From assembly GCA_003945285.1 (NCBI GenBank), contig AP019005.1, positions 1,178,001-1,242,000 on the forward strand: 64,000 nucleotides of DNA. The letters are read 5' to 3'. Position numbers and translations under genes: made by a program. The notes beneath the pieces were generated by a model. That model searched no databases. It saw only the letters and a program-made list of their open reading frames with translations, and was not told the DNA's origin. Shown here in pieces: positions 25,083 to 33,990 of this stretch. Position 1 is the stretch's first letter. Each line of letters opens with the position of its first letter. The DNA comes from Hydrogenimonas sp. Lineage in GTDB: Bacteria; Campylobacterota; Campylobacteria; Campylobacterales; Hydrogenimonadaceae.

Positions 25083-26447
25083 ATGGAGCGTAACATCGAA
25101 GAACTCAGTATCGAAATCGAACGCCGCATAAAACTCTTTACTGAAGGGATGGATGAAAACGCCCAGGCATACGAAATTGCCGAACTTCTAGAACAGGTAC
25201 GCGAAGAGGACAAAAATAGATTCATACAACTTCTGAAATCCTTTCCCGAAGATCTCAAGGCGGACGTACTTTCGGAACTCTCCAAAAATGCACAGGAAGA
25301 TGCACTCGAAGCGATCGACGTAAAAGAGCTGGCCGATATCATCGAAGAGATGGATACCGACGATGCCGCCGACATAGTTCAGCAGATCGAAGAGATCGAT
25401 GAAAGCAAGGCGGAAGAGGTCCTGGAAGAGATTGACAAAGAGGAGAGCAAGGTTATACGGGAACTCATCAGCTACGATGAGAACGAAGCCGGTGCCCACA
25501 TGCAGACCGAACTCTTCAAAGCCTATATAGACGAGACTATAGGAGAGTCGGTAAAACGCCTAAAACAGATGAAGCTGGAAGGGAGACTCAACAACGCCTA
25601 TCATGTATTTATAGTAGACAGGCATGAACGTTTCATGGGTATGATGCCGATGGAGGACCTGGTTCTGCTGGGGCCCGGCGAAATATACCGTAACGCTATA
25701 GAGAAAGAGGGGGTGCTAACCGTCTCCGTAACCCCAAACGACTCGATAGACAAGGTTATAGAGCTGGCAGGTAACTACAACATGAACGTTATTCCGGTAG
25801 TGGACGAGTTCGGTATACTCCTCGGACGAATCACCGCGGACGACATCTACGACCTCATGGAGAAGCAGGCGACCGATCAGATCTACGGTATGGCCGGTGT
25901 CCAGGAGGAGTCTGAGGAGAGTGAAAATATCATAGAGGCGGGAAAGTCCCGAGCGATCTGGCTCGGAATCAATCTCGTAACCGCGATAGCCGCATCGATA
26001 GTGATCGGCCTTTTCGACTCCACCATTCAGTCCATAGTCGCACTGGCGGTCCTGATGCCCATCGTCGCATCGATGGGGGGAAATGCCGGTACACAGTCTC
26101 TGACGGTAACCGTACGACGGCTTGCGCTGGGCGATATCGATCCCAAGGAGGCGAAAAGGGTAATCACCAAGGAGGTTCTGCTCTCTCTCGGTAACGGGAT
26201 ACTATATGCGGTAGTGATGGGCGTTATCGCATACTTCTGGTTCGATATGCCGCTTCTTGGCGTAGTCATAGCCCTCTCGATGCTGATAAACCTGCTTGCG
26301 GCAGGTTTTTTCGGCGCAACGGTTCCACTTGTTCTGAAAGGGCTCGGCATAGATCCTGCGGTAGGCTCCACAGTCCTGCTCACAACCGTAACGGATATAG
26401 TGGGCTTTTTCAGTTTTCTCGGCCTGGCCACACTAATACTGCTATAA
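25083..26447 (+). CDS. mgtE: Magnesium transporter MgtE
   Basis: 454 residues in the usual order: N-terminal MgtE_N helical superfamily domain rich in acidic repeats (about 1-130), paired CBS domains (about 140-265) that sense Mg2+, then five membrane segments with SMGGNAGTQSLTVTVRRLA and TVLLTTVTDIVGFFSFLG, which form the pore. ATG 25083 follows AGGAGAGAAGCC. With CorA at 19471 this is the second magnesium channel within 6 kb. Confidence 0.94.
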   Translation: MERNIEELSIEIERRIKLFTEGMDENAQAYEIAELLEQVREEDKNRFIQLLKSFPEDLKADVLSELSKNAQEDALEAIDVKELADIIEEMDTDDAADIVQQIEEIDESKAEEVLEEIDKEESKVIRELISYDENEAGAHMQTELFKAYIDETIGESVKRLKQMKLEGRLNNAYHVFIVDRHERFMGMMPMEDLVLLGPGEIYRNAIEKEGVLTVSVTPNDSIDKVIELAGNYNMNVIPVVDEFGILLGRITADDIYDLMEKQATDQIYGMAGVQEESEESENIIEAGKSRAIWLGINLVTAIAASIVIGLFDSTIQSIVALAVLMPIVASMGGNAGTQSLTVTVRRLALGDIDPKEAKRVITKEVLLSLGNGILYAVVMGVIAYFWFDMPLLGVVIALSMLINLLAAGFFGATVPLVLKGLGIDPAVGSTVLLTTVTDIVGFFSFLGLATLILL

Positions 26448-26456
26448 GGAGCATCA

Positions 26457-29315
26457 ATGAAAAAGGGCTTTTTGATCTTTCTGATCCCGCTGACCTATCT
26501 ATTCGCACATGAGTGCAGCTACGGGCTAAAACTCTCTTTCGATATGAAAAGAGGTGTTCTTGAAGGAGCCGCGAAGATAGAGACAGATCACGACTCTGTC
26601 ACTCTTCTGGACACCTCCGCCAACATCACCTCAATAAAAAACGCAAGGCTTGTCGTCCGTGAAAACAGGCCCCTGCTTGTCAAAGATTCAAAAAAGGATC
26701 CGATCGAGCTCACTTTTCTCTACGGATTCAGACCCGGTGCAAAAGATATCTTGCTTCTTGACGAGTGGTATCCGGCTATCGACCTGATGTGCAGGTACGA
26801 AACTACGGTAAAAGAGCCCGGGATGAAGGTAGTTACCGAAGCTACGGCTGTAGAAAAAGTTCCGGGAGGCACGCTCTACCGTTACGACCATCCTCTGGAT
26901 TCCCTCCACATCATCGCTTCGTCACGCTATAAAACGGAGAGTTTCGATTCACCTGACGGGGTTAGGATATCTACATATCTCTACCCCGAGGATGCCGGCC
27001 TCTCCGAAAGATACCTGAAGAGGAGTTCCGACTACTTTTCAAGATACAAAAAGATGTTCGGCTTTACACCGTTCGACAAATTTACCGTAGCGGAAGCCCC
27101 TTTCCCCGCCGGCTACTCGATGCCTACATTCACTCTCATAGGAAAACAGATAATAGACAAGCCGTTCGTTTTCGACAGCTCACTTGGGCACGAAATAGTC
27201 CACCAGTGGTTCGGAAACTATGTCTACGCTCCATATCGCGGAAACTGGGTCGAAGGGCTGACCACCTTCTACTCCGATTATCTATACGCCAAAGATGAAG
27301 GCAAAGATGTACAATACCGCAAAGATCTGCTAATAAAATACGACTCCTATGTAAACTCGGCAAACGAGATTGCACTTATAGAGTTCACATCCAAGACAAA
27401 AGAGAGCAAAAACGCCATCGGCTACGGCAAGTCGGCTTTCTTTTTCTATATGCTCGAAAAGAGGATAGGCAAAGAGGCGTTTGAGCGCGCAATAGCGAAA
27501 CTGCTGAAAGAGTTTCCCTACAAAACTGCAAGCTACAAGGACCTCAGAAAAATTTTCGAAGAGGCTTCCGGGCAAAAACTTCTTGATTTTTTCAAAACGT
27601 GGGTCTACAGAAAAGGTGCGTTCGATTTCAGTATATCCAATATAGAGTTGAGTTTCATAGACGACAGATACAGGCTGGAGTTCGATATTCACAGTAACGG
27701 AATGATGAAACGTCTGCCCATCAAAGTCTGTTCGGAAGATGAGTGCCTCTGGGAGACGATAGACCTGGGAAAGAGGCATCATGAGCTCGAACTCGATATC
27801 GAACCGAAGAGGATCGTTGTAGATGAAAATTACGAAATCTTCAGATATCTCTATCCCGACGAGGTTCCTCCGGTAATATCCAGAATTCTTGAAGGCGGCG
27901 TCATGGTTGTGGTAGACCGCAAAGATGAGAGCCGATTTTCCAAGATGTTGAAGGTCTTCAAAAATGTCGTCTACTCCGACGAGGTAAAATATGATGAGCT
28001 TAAGAAGAGAGACCTACTTGTGCTTGGAGAGAAAAACAGCTTCCTGAAACAGGTTGCAATACCGTTTAGAATGGAGGGGGATACGAAAATAGAGCTTTTC
28101 AAAAACCCCTTCAGCAAATCGCACGTAGTGGCGGTGTTCGAGAGTCGAAAGCTCTCCAGATCGATATTCTTCAGATTGAGACATCTGGGCAAATACTCGA
28201 CTGTAGTCATGGAAAACGGGAAGATTGTAAAGAAGGTGACGAAGCCTTCACAAAGGGGAGTTCAGTACGATATTCCAAGCGGCTCTTACGCCCTCAAACC
28301 GGAACTTGATCCGCTGAAGTCGATATTCCCCGACCTGGCTGGGGAGAGAGTGCTATTCGTGGGAGAGCAGCATACCGACTTCTCAAACCACCTCAACCAG
28401 CTGAAGATAATAAAGGCGATGGTAGCGGCCGGCAAAAAAGTCGCGATCGGGATGGAGATGTTCCAGGAGCCATACCAGAAGTATCTGGACCTTTTTATTG
28501 AAGGTAAAATTTCCGAAAAAGAGATGCTGAGAAAAACGGAGTATTTCAAGCGATGGAAATACAACTACCATCTCTACCGACCCATAATTCTTTTCGCGAA
28601 GAAGAACGGGCTTCCTATAGTCGCGTTGAATATAGAGAAGGAGATCACCAAAAAGGTTGTAAGAGAGGGGATAGATGCTCTCAGCAAGAGTGAAAAGAGC
28701 AGAGTTCCAGCATCCATAGACTTTTCGAACAGCAGGTACAAAGAGGAGCTCCGCCGCATATATTCGAGTCACCAGGCCCAAACTTTCAAAAATTTCGACG
28801 AATTTTACTATGCACAGCTGCTTTGGGACGAGACGATGGCGAAAAACGTGGTAAGTTTTCTAAAAAAACATCCTGACCGCTCCATGGTGGTGCTGGCCGG
28901 CAACGGCCATGTAATGTTCGGCTTCGGAATACCGGACAGAATCGAAAGAAGAGGGATAAAGAGCTACAAAATCGTAGTCAACTCGATGAAACCGAAGCCA
29001 GGCATAGCCGACTATCTTCTCTATCCTGAGCCCATAGAGACCGCTCCCGAGAAAAAGATCGGCGTATACCTGGAAGGGGATCAGAGCCTGAAAGTGGTTA
29101 AGCTGGTCGAGAATTCGCCGGCGATGAAGGGCGGTATCAGGAAAGATGACATAATCACAGCCATCGACGGTGCGGAGGTCGGCACCATCCCCGATCTGAA
29201 ACTGGAGCTCTTCTTTACGGGAAAAGAGTGTATCGTAACCGTCTTGAGAAACGGGAAACGCCTGGAGATCCCCATCACTTTCGAATCGGACGAGCCTCCT
29301 CATCACAGGGGCTAG
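26457..29315 (+). CDS. Secreted fusion: M1-type metallopeptidase + ChaN-like domain + PDZ
   Basis: 952 residues with an N-terminal signal peptide (MKKGFLIFLIPLTYLFA). The first part is a gluzincin of the M1 aminopeptidase type: the zinc motif HEIVHQWFGN at residues 245-254 and the third ligand in NWVEGLTTFY. About 610-850 is a ChaN/Tiki-like domain (haem-binding in Campylobacter ChaN) with VLFVGEQHTD, AIGMEMFQEPYQ and VVLAGNGHVMFG. The last 80 residues are PDZ-like (ENSPAMKGGIRKDDIITAID). Likely periplasmic or outer-membrane-attached; a peptidase joined to a haem or metallohydrolase-type module suggests processing of host or biofilm protein, but this is inference. Begins nine bases after mgtE. 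Confidence 0.85.
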   Translation: MKKGFLIFLIPLTYLFAHECSYGLKLSFDMKRGVLEGAAKIETDHDSVTLLDTSANITSIKNARLVVRENRPLLVKDSKKDPIELTFLYGFRPGAKDILLLDEWYPAIDLMCRYETTVKEPGMKVVTEATAVEKVPGGTLYRYDHPLDSLHIIASSRYKTESFDSPDGVRISTYLYPEDAGLSERYLKRSSDYFSRYKKMFGFTPFDKFTVAEAPFPAGYSMPTFTLIGKQIIDKPFVFDSSLGHEIVHQWFGNYVYAPYRGNWVEGLTTFYSDYLYAKDEGKDVQYRKDLLIKYDSYVNSANEIALIEFTSKTKESKNAIGYGKSAFFFYMLEKRIGKEAFERAIAKLLKEFPYKTASYKDLRKIFEEASGQKLLDFFKTWVYRKGAFDFSISNIELSFIDDRYRLEFDIHSNGMMKRLPIKVCSEDECLWETIDLGKRHHELELDIEPKRIVVDENYEIFRYLYPDEVPPVISRILEGGVMVVVDRKDESRFSKMLKVFKNVVYSDEVKYDELKKRDLLVLGEKNSFLKQVAIPFRMEGDTKIELFKNPFSKSHVVAVFESRKLSRSIFFRLRHLGKYSTVVMENGKIVKKVTKPSQRGVQYDIPSGSYALKPELDPLKSIFPDLAGERVLFVGEQHTDFSNHLNQLKIIKAMVAAGKKVAIGMEMFQEPYQKYLDLFIEGKISEKEMLRKTEYFKRWKYNYHLYRPIILFAKKNGLPIVALNIEKEITKKVVREGIDALSKSEKSRVPASIDFSNSRYKEELRRIYSSHQAQTFKNFDEFYYAQLLWDETMAKNVVSFLKKHPDRSMVVLAGNGHVMFGFGIPDRIERRGIKSYKIVVNSMKPKPGIADYLLYPEPIETAPEKKIGVYLEGDQSLKVVKLVENSPAMKGGIRKDDIITAIDGAEVGTIPDLKLELFFTGKECIVTVLRNGKRLEIPITFESDEPPHHRG

Positions 29316-29342
29316 GGCCGTCGGGGGAGCGGCCGCAAAGCT

Positions 29343-30239
29343 TTACAGCTCTATCGTAAAGAGCGCTCCCTCTTCCGAATTTTCAGCTTTCAACTTCCCG
29401 CCGCAGTGCTCTTCTATTATTATTTTACTCATGTAAAGTCCTATTCCGGTCCCATCTTTCTCTTTCGTGGAGAAGCCGGGATCGAAAATATGTCCCAGAA
29501 TAGAAGGGTCGATACCGCCGCCGTTGTCACGTACCTCCAGATAGTGTCTGCGGCCGTCGTACCGTGCGACAATCTCTATACGCGGATTCTCCACACCTCT
29601 TTCAATAAGAACATCCTGGGCATTCTTCACAAGATTCAAAACTACCTGCTTTATCTCGTTCGGATAGCTGTTGAAACGTGCATTACCGTCCAGGTTGTAG
29701 ACGACCTTTATAGAGCTGTTTTTCAAAGAGGTCTCTATGATTCCCTTAAGGCTCTCAACAATCTCCTTGAAGGAGGTTTCGGTACGATTTTTCCCGGACT
29801 TGAAAAAAGTTCTGAAATCTTCAACGGTCTCACTTAGATGGTGAACATACCCGACTATCTTCTCCAGCCCCCCGACAAGAGAGTTATCATCGCTCTTTCC
29901 CATCAATATTTTCAGCTTCAGATCCGAAGCGGTAAGACTTATCGCGTTCAAAGGCTGCCTCCACTGATGGGCTATCATGCTCACCATTTCACCCATTGAG
30001 GCGAGTCTTGACTGCTGGACCATCCGCATCGACTGTTCCCTGTTTCTCTCCAGCGCCTCTCTCATCTCTTCGGAGGCTATCTCCAAAGAGCGGTCGAGCA
30101 TCCTTATACTCTTCTCATTCTCCTCGTAGGAGGCCTCCACAAGCTTTAGAAATGACTCCAGCTTCTTTGGATCTATCGATTCCAAAGAGTCTATCCCGCA
30201 CTTTTTGAGCTGTCTTTTAAGGAGTCTGTTTACAGTCAT
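29343..30239 (-). CDS. Soluble sensor histidine kinase
   Basis: 298 residues without membrane segments. A helical coiled coil (about 30-95) leads into the dimerisation box SMIAHQWRQPLNAISL with the phosphorylated histidine, then the ATPase domain with LNLVKNAQDV (N box), RDNGGGIDP (G1) and GTGIGLYM (G2). AHQWRQPLN is typical of Campylobacterota kinases. Its ATG overlaps the stop of the FIST gene (ATGA), so the two form a signalling unit in which the FIST protein is probably the ligand-binding input. No response regulator adjoins. Confidence 0.9.
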   Translation of the reverse strand: MTVNRLLKRQLKKCGIDSLESIDPKKLESFLKLVEASYEENEKSIRMLDRSLEIASEEMREALERNREQSMRMVQQSRLASMGEMVSMIAHQWRQPLNAISLTASDLKLKILMGKSDDNSLVGGLEKIVGYVHHLSETVEDFRTFFKSGKNRTETSFKEIVESLKGIIETSLKNSSIKVVYNLDGNARFNSYPNEIKQVVLNLVKNAQDVLIERGVENPRIEIVARYDGRRHYLEVRDNGGGIDPSILGHIFDPGFSTKEKDGTGIGLYMSKIIIEEHCGGKLKAENSEEGALFTIEL

Positions 30240-31414
30240 TGGGCGCACTTTTCCCGGATCCAAGTAAGTGTCATCGTCTGGTTGAGAAGATCGCACCGTC
30301 CGGGAGTACCGGTAGATATCTCCCCGTAGGAGTAGAACCCTATCATCCTTACGGAGGGAGGAAATATATCTCTGACCACTTCCAGTTCATCCTCACTTCT
30401 CTGCCCAAGGACAAGCCGCCTTCCGACACAGCTGACGGCGATCAACAGGGCATCCTCTCCGTCGTAATCGTCCCTGTCTATATGCATTGCGGCCTGCTCC
30501 GCTCCACTGACCAGGTTATCGAAATTCGCTTTCATGAAAGATACACAGCTGCCCTCTTCGATATCCCCGGCAAAGGTAATCGAGTTCTCCTCTTCGTTCA
30601 CTCCTACTATGGTCCTGACTTTTTTTATCTCTCCCTCTCCCTTTATCTGCAGCGGGAAAAGAAGCCCGGAAGCGGGCAGCTCATCCGCATACTCACCCAG
30701 ATATCTTTTGTAGAGTTCCAGTGCCGGTTTATCATCCAACGTATAGAGAACATTCCCTTCGGAACGGGTCACTCTCCGATCTATTCCGAAACGGTCCCAG
30801 CCTCCCTGTGAACCGTATCCGACATATATAGAATCTCCGTAAAACCCTACAGCGGTCACATGGTTGCGCTTCAACTTACGGTCCACAATCACCCAAGTGG
30901 CCTGAAAACGGTCCCCGTCTCCCGCCAGTGCACCAGTGACCACTACGTCCGACGACTCTATACTCCTGTTTATACCCCTTGTCAGCTCCGAACCGTTGAC
31001 AGCGAGCCCGTCGCTCAAAACGAAAACAGCCCTCAGGTCATCCCGTCCATCTAGTTTCCGTATAAGCGCCTCGCCCAGAACGAAGTCGTTGGAATATGAC
31101 TCTACATCACATGCGGCAACACTCACTTCGGTACAGTCGAAACAGATTACGGCCGCCACCAGCGAACCGGAGTAGAGCTCATCTTCAAATATCTCTCCCG
31201 CAGTGGAGCACCCTACGATACTGGAGTCCGGGTAGGCGTCGAAAAGCATCTTCAGACTCTCATCATCTTCATCTATATCCGGATCGGCAAAAACTATTAC
31301 AATGGTCTTTTCAGAGTCCAATCCTCTTTCAAAAGGGCGGTCCCATCCTCTACCAGAAAGATATCGGTACGTCTCAAGTTTCAAAAAAAATCCTTCGTCA
31401 TAATATTTTGCCAT
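30236..31414 (-). CDS. FIST-domain sensor protein (FIST_N + FIST_C)
   Basis: 392 residues. The N-terminal FIST domain shows SSIVGCSTAGEIFEDELYSG and the alternation VFVLSDGLAVNGSEL; TGALAGDGDRF follows. The C-terminal FIST_C domain has ALLIAVSCVGRRLVLGQRSE and MIGFYSYGEIS. FIST domains are thought to bind small ligands such as amino acids. Cytoplasmic, with no transmembrane region. The gene is first in a two-gene operon with the histidine kinase. The 343 bases upstream (31415-31757) are AT-rich near the start and contain no recognised gene or RNA. Confidence 0.88.
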   Translation of the reverse strand: MAKYYDEGFFLKLETYRYLSGRGWDRPFERGLDSEKTIVIVFADPDIDEDDESLKMLFDAYPDSSIVGCSTAGEIFEDELYSGSLVAAVICFDCTEVSVAACDVESYSNDFVLGEALIRKLDGRDDLRAVFVLSDGLAVNGSELTRGINRSIESSDVVVTGALAGDGDRFQATWVIVDRKLKRNHVTAVGFYGDSIYVGYGSQGGWDRFGIDRRVTRSEGNVLYTLDDKPALELYKRYLGEYADELPASGLLFPLQIKGEGEIKKVRTIVGVNEEENSITFAGDIEEGSCVSFMKANFDNLVSGAEQAAMHIDRDDYDGEDALLIAVSCVGRRLVLGQRSEDELEVVRDIFPPSVRMIGFYSYGEISTGTPGRCDLLNQTMTLTWIREKCAQ

Positions 31415-31757
31415 TTGGAACAGGTAGGCAACAATTTGTTGATTATATTAAAAAAAATCATAAAGCAGGATTTTGCGATATTATCGCTTAAAATATGCTA
31501 CACCTGTTTTTAATACTGTTTCCGAAAAGAGAGGCCACTCCGTAAGGCTAGTCGGCTGCTTCTGCGCCGCTTGGTATTAAAAGGTTCGTGCAGAGCCGCA
31601 TAGTCACCGTTAAAGACCCTGTATAGCCGACAAAGAGTAAAATGCCGCCACCTATATTGAGACATCTCTTCTATATGATATCGGCAATAGTGAAATGCAC
31701 TTAATTTTTTTACCGTTTGGCATCCGCTTTTTACGTAATGCCAGCCCGATTCTCTAT

Positions 31758-32450
31758 CTACAGAACCCTCTTTCCAAGAAGGTGCAAAGTCTCGTCAAAA
31801 CGGTAGACTATCGGCACTCCTGTCTGGATCTCCAGCTTGACGACCTCCGCCGGCGTAAGCTTTTCGATCGCCATGACCAGCGCACGTAGCGAGTTTCCGT
31901 GGGCACTTACCAAAACGGTTTTGCTTCGGGCCAATTCAGGGGCTATCGACTCGGCGAAGTAGTTTAACGTCCGTTTCCTCGTCTCTTTCAGCGATTCACT
32001 CCTCGGCAGCAGGGATGGGTCTATCTTTTTATACCTGGGGTCGTTTTGCGGCAATCTCGGATCTCCATCTTTGAGAGGCGGAGGAGGAGTGTCGTATCCG
32101 CGTCGAACAGCTATGAATCTCTCCTCTCCCACCTCTTTTTTTACGGCATCCTTGTTGTGCTGCTGCCAGGCACCGTAGTGGCGCTCGTTGAGTTTCCAGC
32201 TTCTTATGGAGTCTATATGCTCCCACTCCATCTCTTTCAAAACTATCTGCGCCGTATGGATCGCTCTTTTAAGCCATGATGTGAAACATATATCGGGGAA
32301 GAGATCCTCTTCAAGAAGCGATCTTGCAGCTCTTTTAGCCTCCTCTATACCCTTTTCACTCAGATCTATATCCGTCCAGCCTGTAAAGAGATTCTCTCTG
32401 TTGTAAAGGCTCTCGCCGTGGCGCAGAAGAATCAGTCTAGCCTCGTTCAT
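31758..32450 (-). CDS. gpmA: 2,3-bisphosphoglycerate-dependent phosphoglycerate mutase
   Basis: Interconverts 3- and 2-phosphoglycerate. 230 residues. Seen: LLRHGESLYNRENLFTGWTD with the phosphohistidine, SWLKRAIHTAQIVL, LNERHYGAWQ, and SAHGNSLRALVM with the second histidine. The cofactor-dependent type is clear from RHGES with the following N-rich segment. It lies 12 bases downstream of the DUF1269-like gene and is transcribed in the same direction as the gluconeogenic operon. Confidence 0.94.
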   Translation of the reverse strand: MNEARLILLRHGESLYNRENLFTGWTDIDLSEKGIEEAKRAARSLLEEDLFPDICFTSWLKRAIHTAQIVLKEMEWEHIDSIRSWKLNERHYGAWQQHNKDAVKKEVGEERFIAVRRGYDTPPPPLKDGDPRLPQNDPRYKKIDPSLLPRSESLKETRKRTLNYFAESIAPELARSKTVLVSAHGNSLRALVMAIEKLTPAEVVKLEIQTGVPIVYRFDETLHLLGKRVL

Positions 32451-32462
32451 AGCTCACTCCGT

Positions 32463-32969
32463 TCAATGTATCTTCAACTCGCCTTTTCCCATTTTTTCCA
32501 ATATATCTTCGGCCCTCTTCAACTCGTCGCCCGCCGCATGGACGATGACGAGAGCTTTCCCCTCCTTGAGCAGTTTTTCGTAGCGGTGGGCCTCCAGCTC
32601 TTCCATGCTGAAGTCCGCAAGCCATGCCGCAAGCGCCGAAGCGCTTCCGAAAGTAGCCGCACCTCCCAGAAAACCGGCAAGAGAGGATACAACCGGCCCT
32701 GCCGCCACCAGAGGCCCGAAACCGGGAACGATGGAGAATATACCGCCTGCCAGCAGACCGAAGAGGCCTCCCCACAACGCCCCCTGTTTGCCCCAGAAGA
32801 GAATGCTCTCGTTCTCTTTCTCTATCTCAAAACTCTTCTCCGGACTATCTTCGCCTCTGGAGAGGGCGTGAATATGCTCTTTCGCCACTCCCCCTTCAAG
32901 AAGCCTCTTCACAGCCTCCATCGCATCTTCATCTCTGTCGAAAACATCCACTATCGTCTTTTTCATCAT
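32463..32969 (-). CDS. DUF1269-like membrane-associated protein
   Basis: 168 residues. An N-terminal alpha/beta segment (KKTIVDVFDRDEDAMEAVKR) is followed by a central glycine- and alanine-rich hydrophobic stretch (ALWGGLFGLLAGGIFSIVPG to about residue 120) of glycine-zipper character and a C-terminal alpha/beta part (KALVIVHAAGDELKRAEDIL). This order is that of DUF1269 and general-stress 17M-like proteins. Function unknown. AGGAGGGTA precedes two ATG codons. It is eight bases from gap and 12 from gpmA, so possibly part of one long transcript. Confidence 0.7.
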   Translation of the reverse strand: MMKKTIVDVFDRDEDAMEAVKRLLEGGVAKEHIHALSRGEDSPEKSFEIEKENESILFWGKQGALWGGLFGLLAGGIFSIVPGFGPLVAAGPVVSSLAGFLGGAATFGSASALAAWLADFSMEELEAHRYEKLLKEGKALVIVHAAGDELKRAEDILEKMGKGELKIH

Positions 32970-32976
32970 TACCCTC

Positions 32977-33990
32977 CTATCTCATCTTTCCGGCTATGTA
33001 GTCCGCCAGCTCCAGCAGGCGCTGTGAGTAGCCGTACTCGTTGTCATACCATGCCATGACCTTGACCATTCTGTCTCCTACTACGGAAGTCGAGAGAGCG
33101 TCGACGATGGAGGAGTGGCGATTACCTATGATGTCGGTAGAGACCAGCTCCTCCGTCGTAAACTCCAAAATCCCCTTCAGACTCCCTTCGGCAGCCTTTT
33201 TGAAAGCTTCGTTGACACTCTGCGCCGTTACACCCGTTCCAAGCAGCGCAACAACTTCGGTAATCGCTCCGTCGGGCACGGGAACACGCAGCGCCATAGC
33301 CTCCATCTTCCCTTCGAGGGAGGGGATAACCTCCACGGTAGCTACCGCCGCACCGGTCGTAGTGGGAATGATATTGACAGCCGCCGCCCTGCCTCTTCTC
33401 CTCTTTTTGGCCCTCTTGTCGACGGTTGTCTGAGAGGATGTGTAGGCATGGGTTGTGGTTATCATGGCACTCTCCACGCCGAAACTCTCTTCCAGTACCT
33501 TCATGACAGGGGCAAGGGAGTTGGTGGTGCAGGAGGCATTCGACACTACATGGTGCCTCTCGTCATCATACTCTTCATGGTTGACACCCACAACGAAAGT
33601 CTTGTCGATATTTTTGCCGGGAGCCGATATGATCACCTTTTTCGCACCGGCTTTTATGTGTTGTGCCGCTGCGCTCCCCTCGGTGAAGCGGCCGGTACAC
33701 TCCAGAACTATGTCGATACCCATATCCTTCCACGGCAGTTCCAGGGGGTTGTGGGAGCTTACGATATCTATCTCGTGACCGTCAACCACCAGCTTTTCGT
33801 TTCCCGTTGTCTCTATCTCGAAGTCTGCCTTTCCGTGTACCGAGTCGTACTTGAGCAGGTAAGCGGCATCTTCTACACTCGAAGTGTTCGCCGCGACTAT
33901 TTCACAGCTCTTCGGAAGGTTGTGTATGTAGTGTCTGAGCACCTGGTTCCCGATGCGTCCAAGTCCGTTTATCGCCACTCTCTTTTTCAT
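32977..33990 (-). CDS. gap: Glyceraldehyde-3-phosphate dehydrogenase
   Basis: 337 residues. Seen: VAINGLGRIGNQVLRHYI NAD loop, ECTGRFTEGSAAA, the active-site Cys in SNASCTTNSLAPV, TTHAYTSSQ, and the C-terminal MAWYDNEYGYSQRLLEL. The ATG at 33990 overlaps the glgP stop (ATGA) and follows AAGGGAGAGAAATC. Residue after the NAD loop strand (VAANTSS) lacks the aspartate typical of strict NAD enzymes, so dual or NADP use is possible, as in anabolic GapB types. Confidence 0.94.
   Translation of the reverse strand: MKKRVAINGLGRIGNQVLRHYIHNLPKSCEIVAANTSSVEDAAYLLKYDSVHGKADFEIETTGNEKLVVDGHEIDIVSSHNPLELPWKDMGIDIVLECTGRFTEGSAAAQHIKAGAKKVIISAPGKNIDKTFVVGVNHEEYDDERHHVVSNASCTTNSLAPVMKVLEESFGVESAMITTTHAYTSSQTTVDKRAKKRRRGRAAAVNIIPTTTGAAVATVEVIPSLEGKMEAMALRVPVPDGAITEVVALLGTGVTAQSVNEAFKKAAEGSLKGILEFTTEELVSTDIIGNRHSSIVDALSTSVVGDRMVKVMAWYDNEYGYSQRLLELADYIAGKMR

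Noticed and set aside
31415-31757. Small RNA or tRNA in the gap before the FIST gene
   Set aside because: No cloverleaf, terminator hairpin with T-tract, or promoter pair could be made out.
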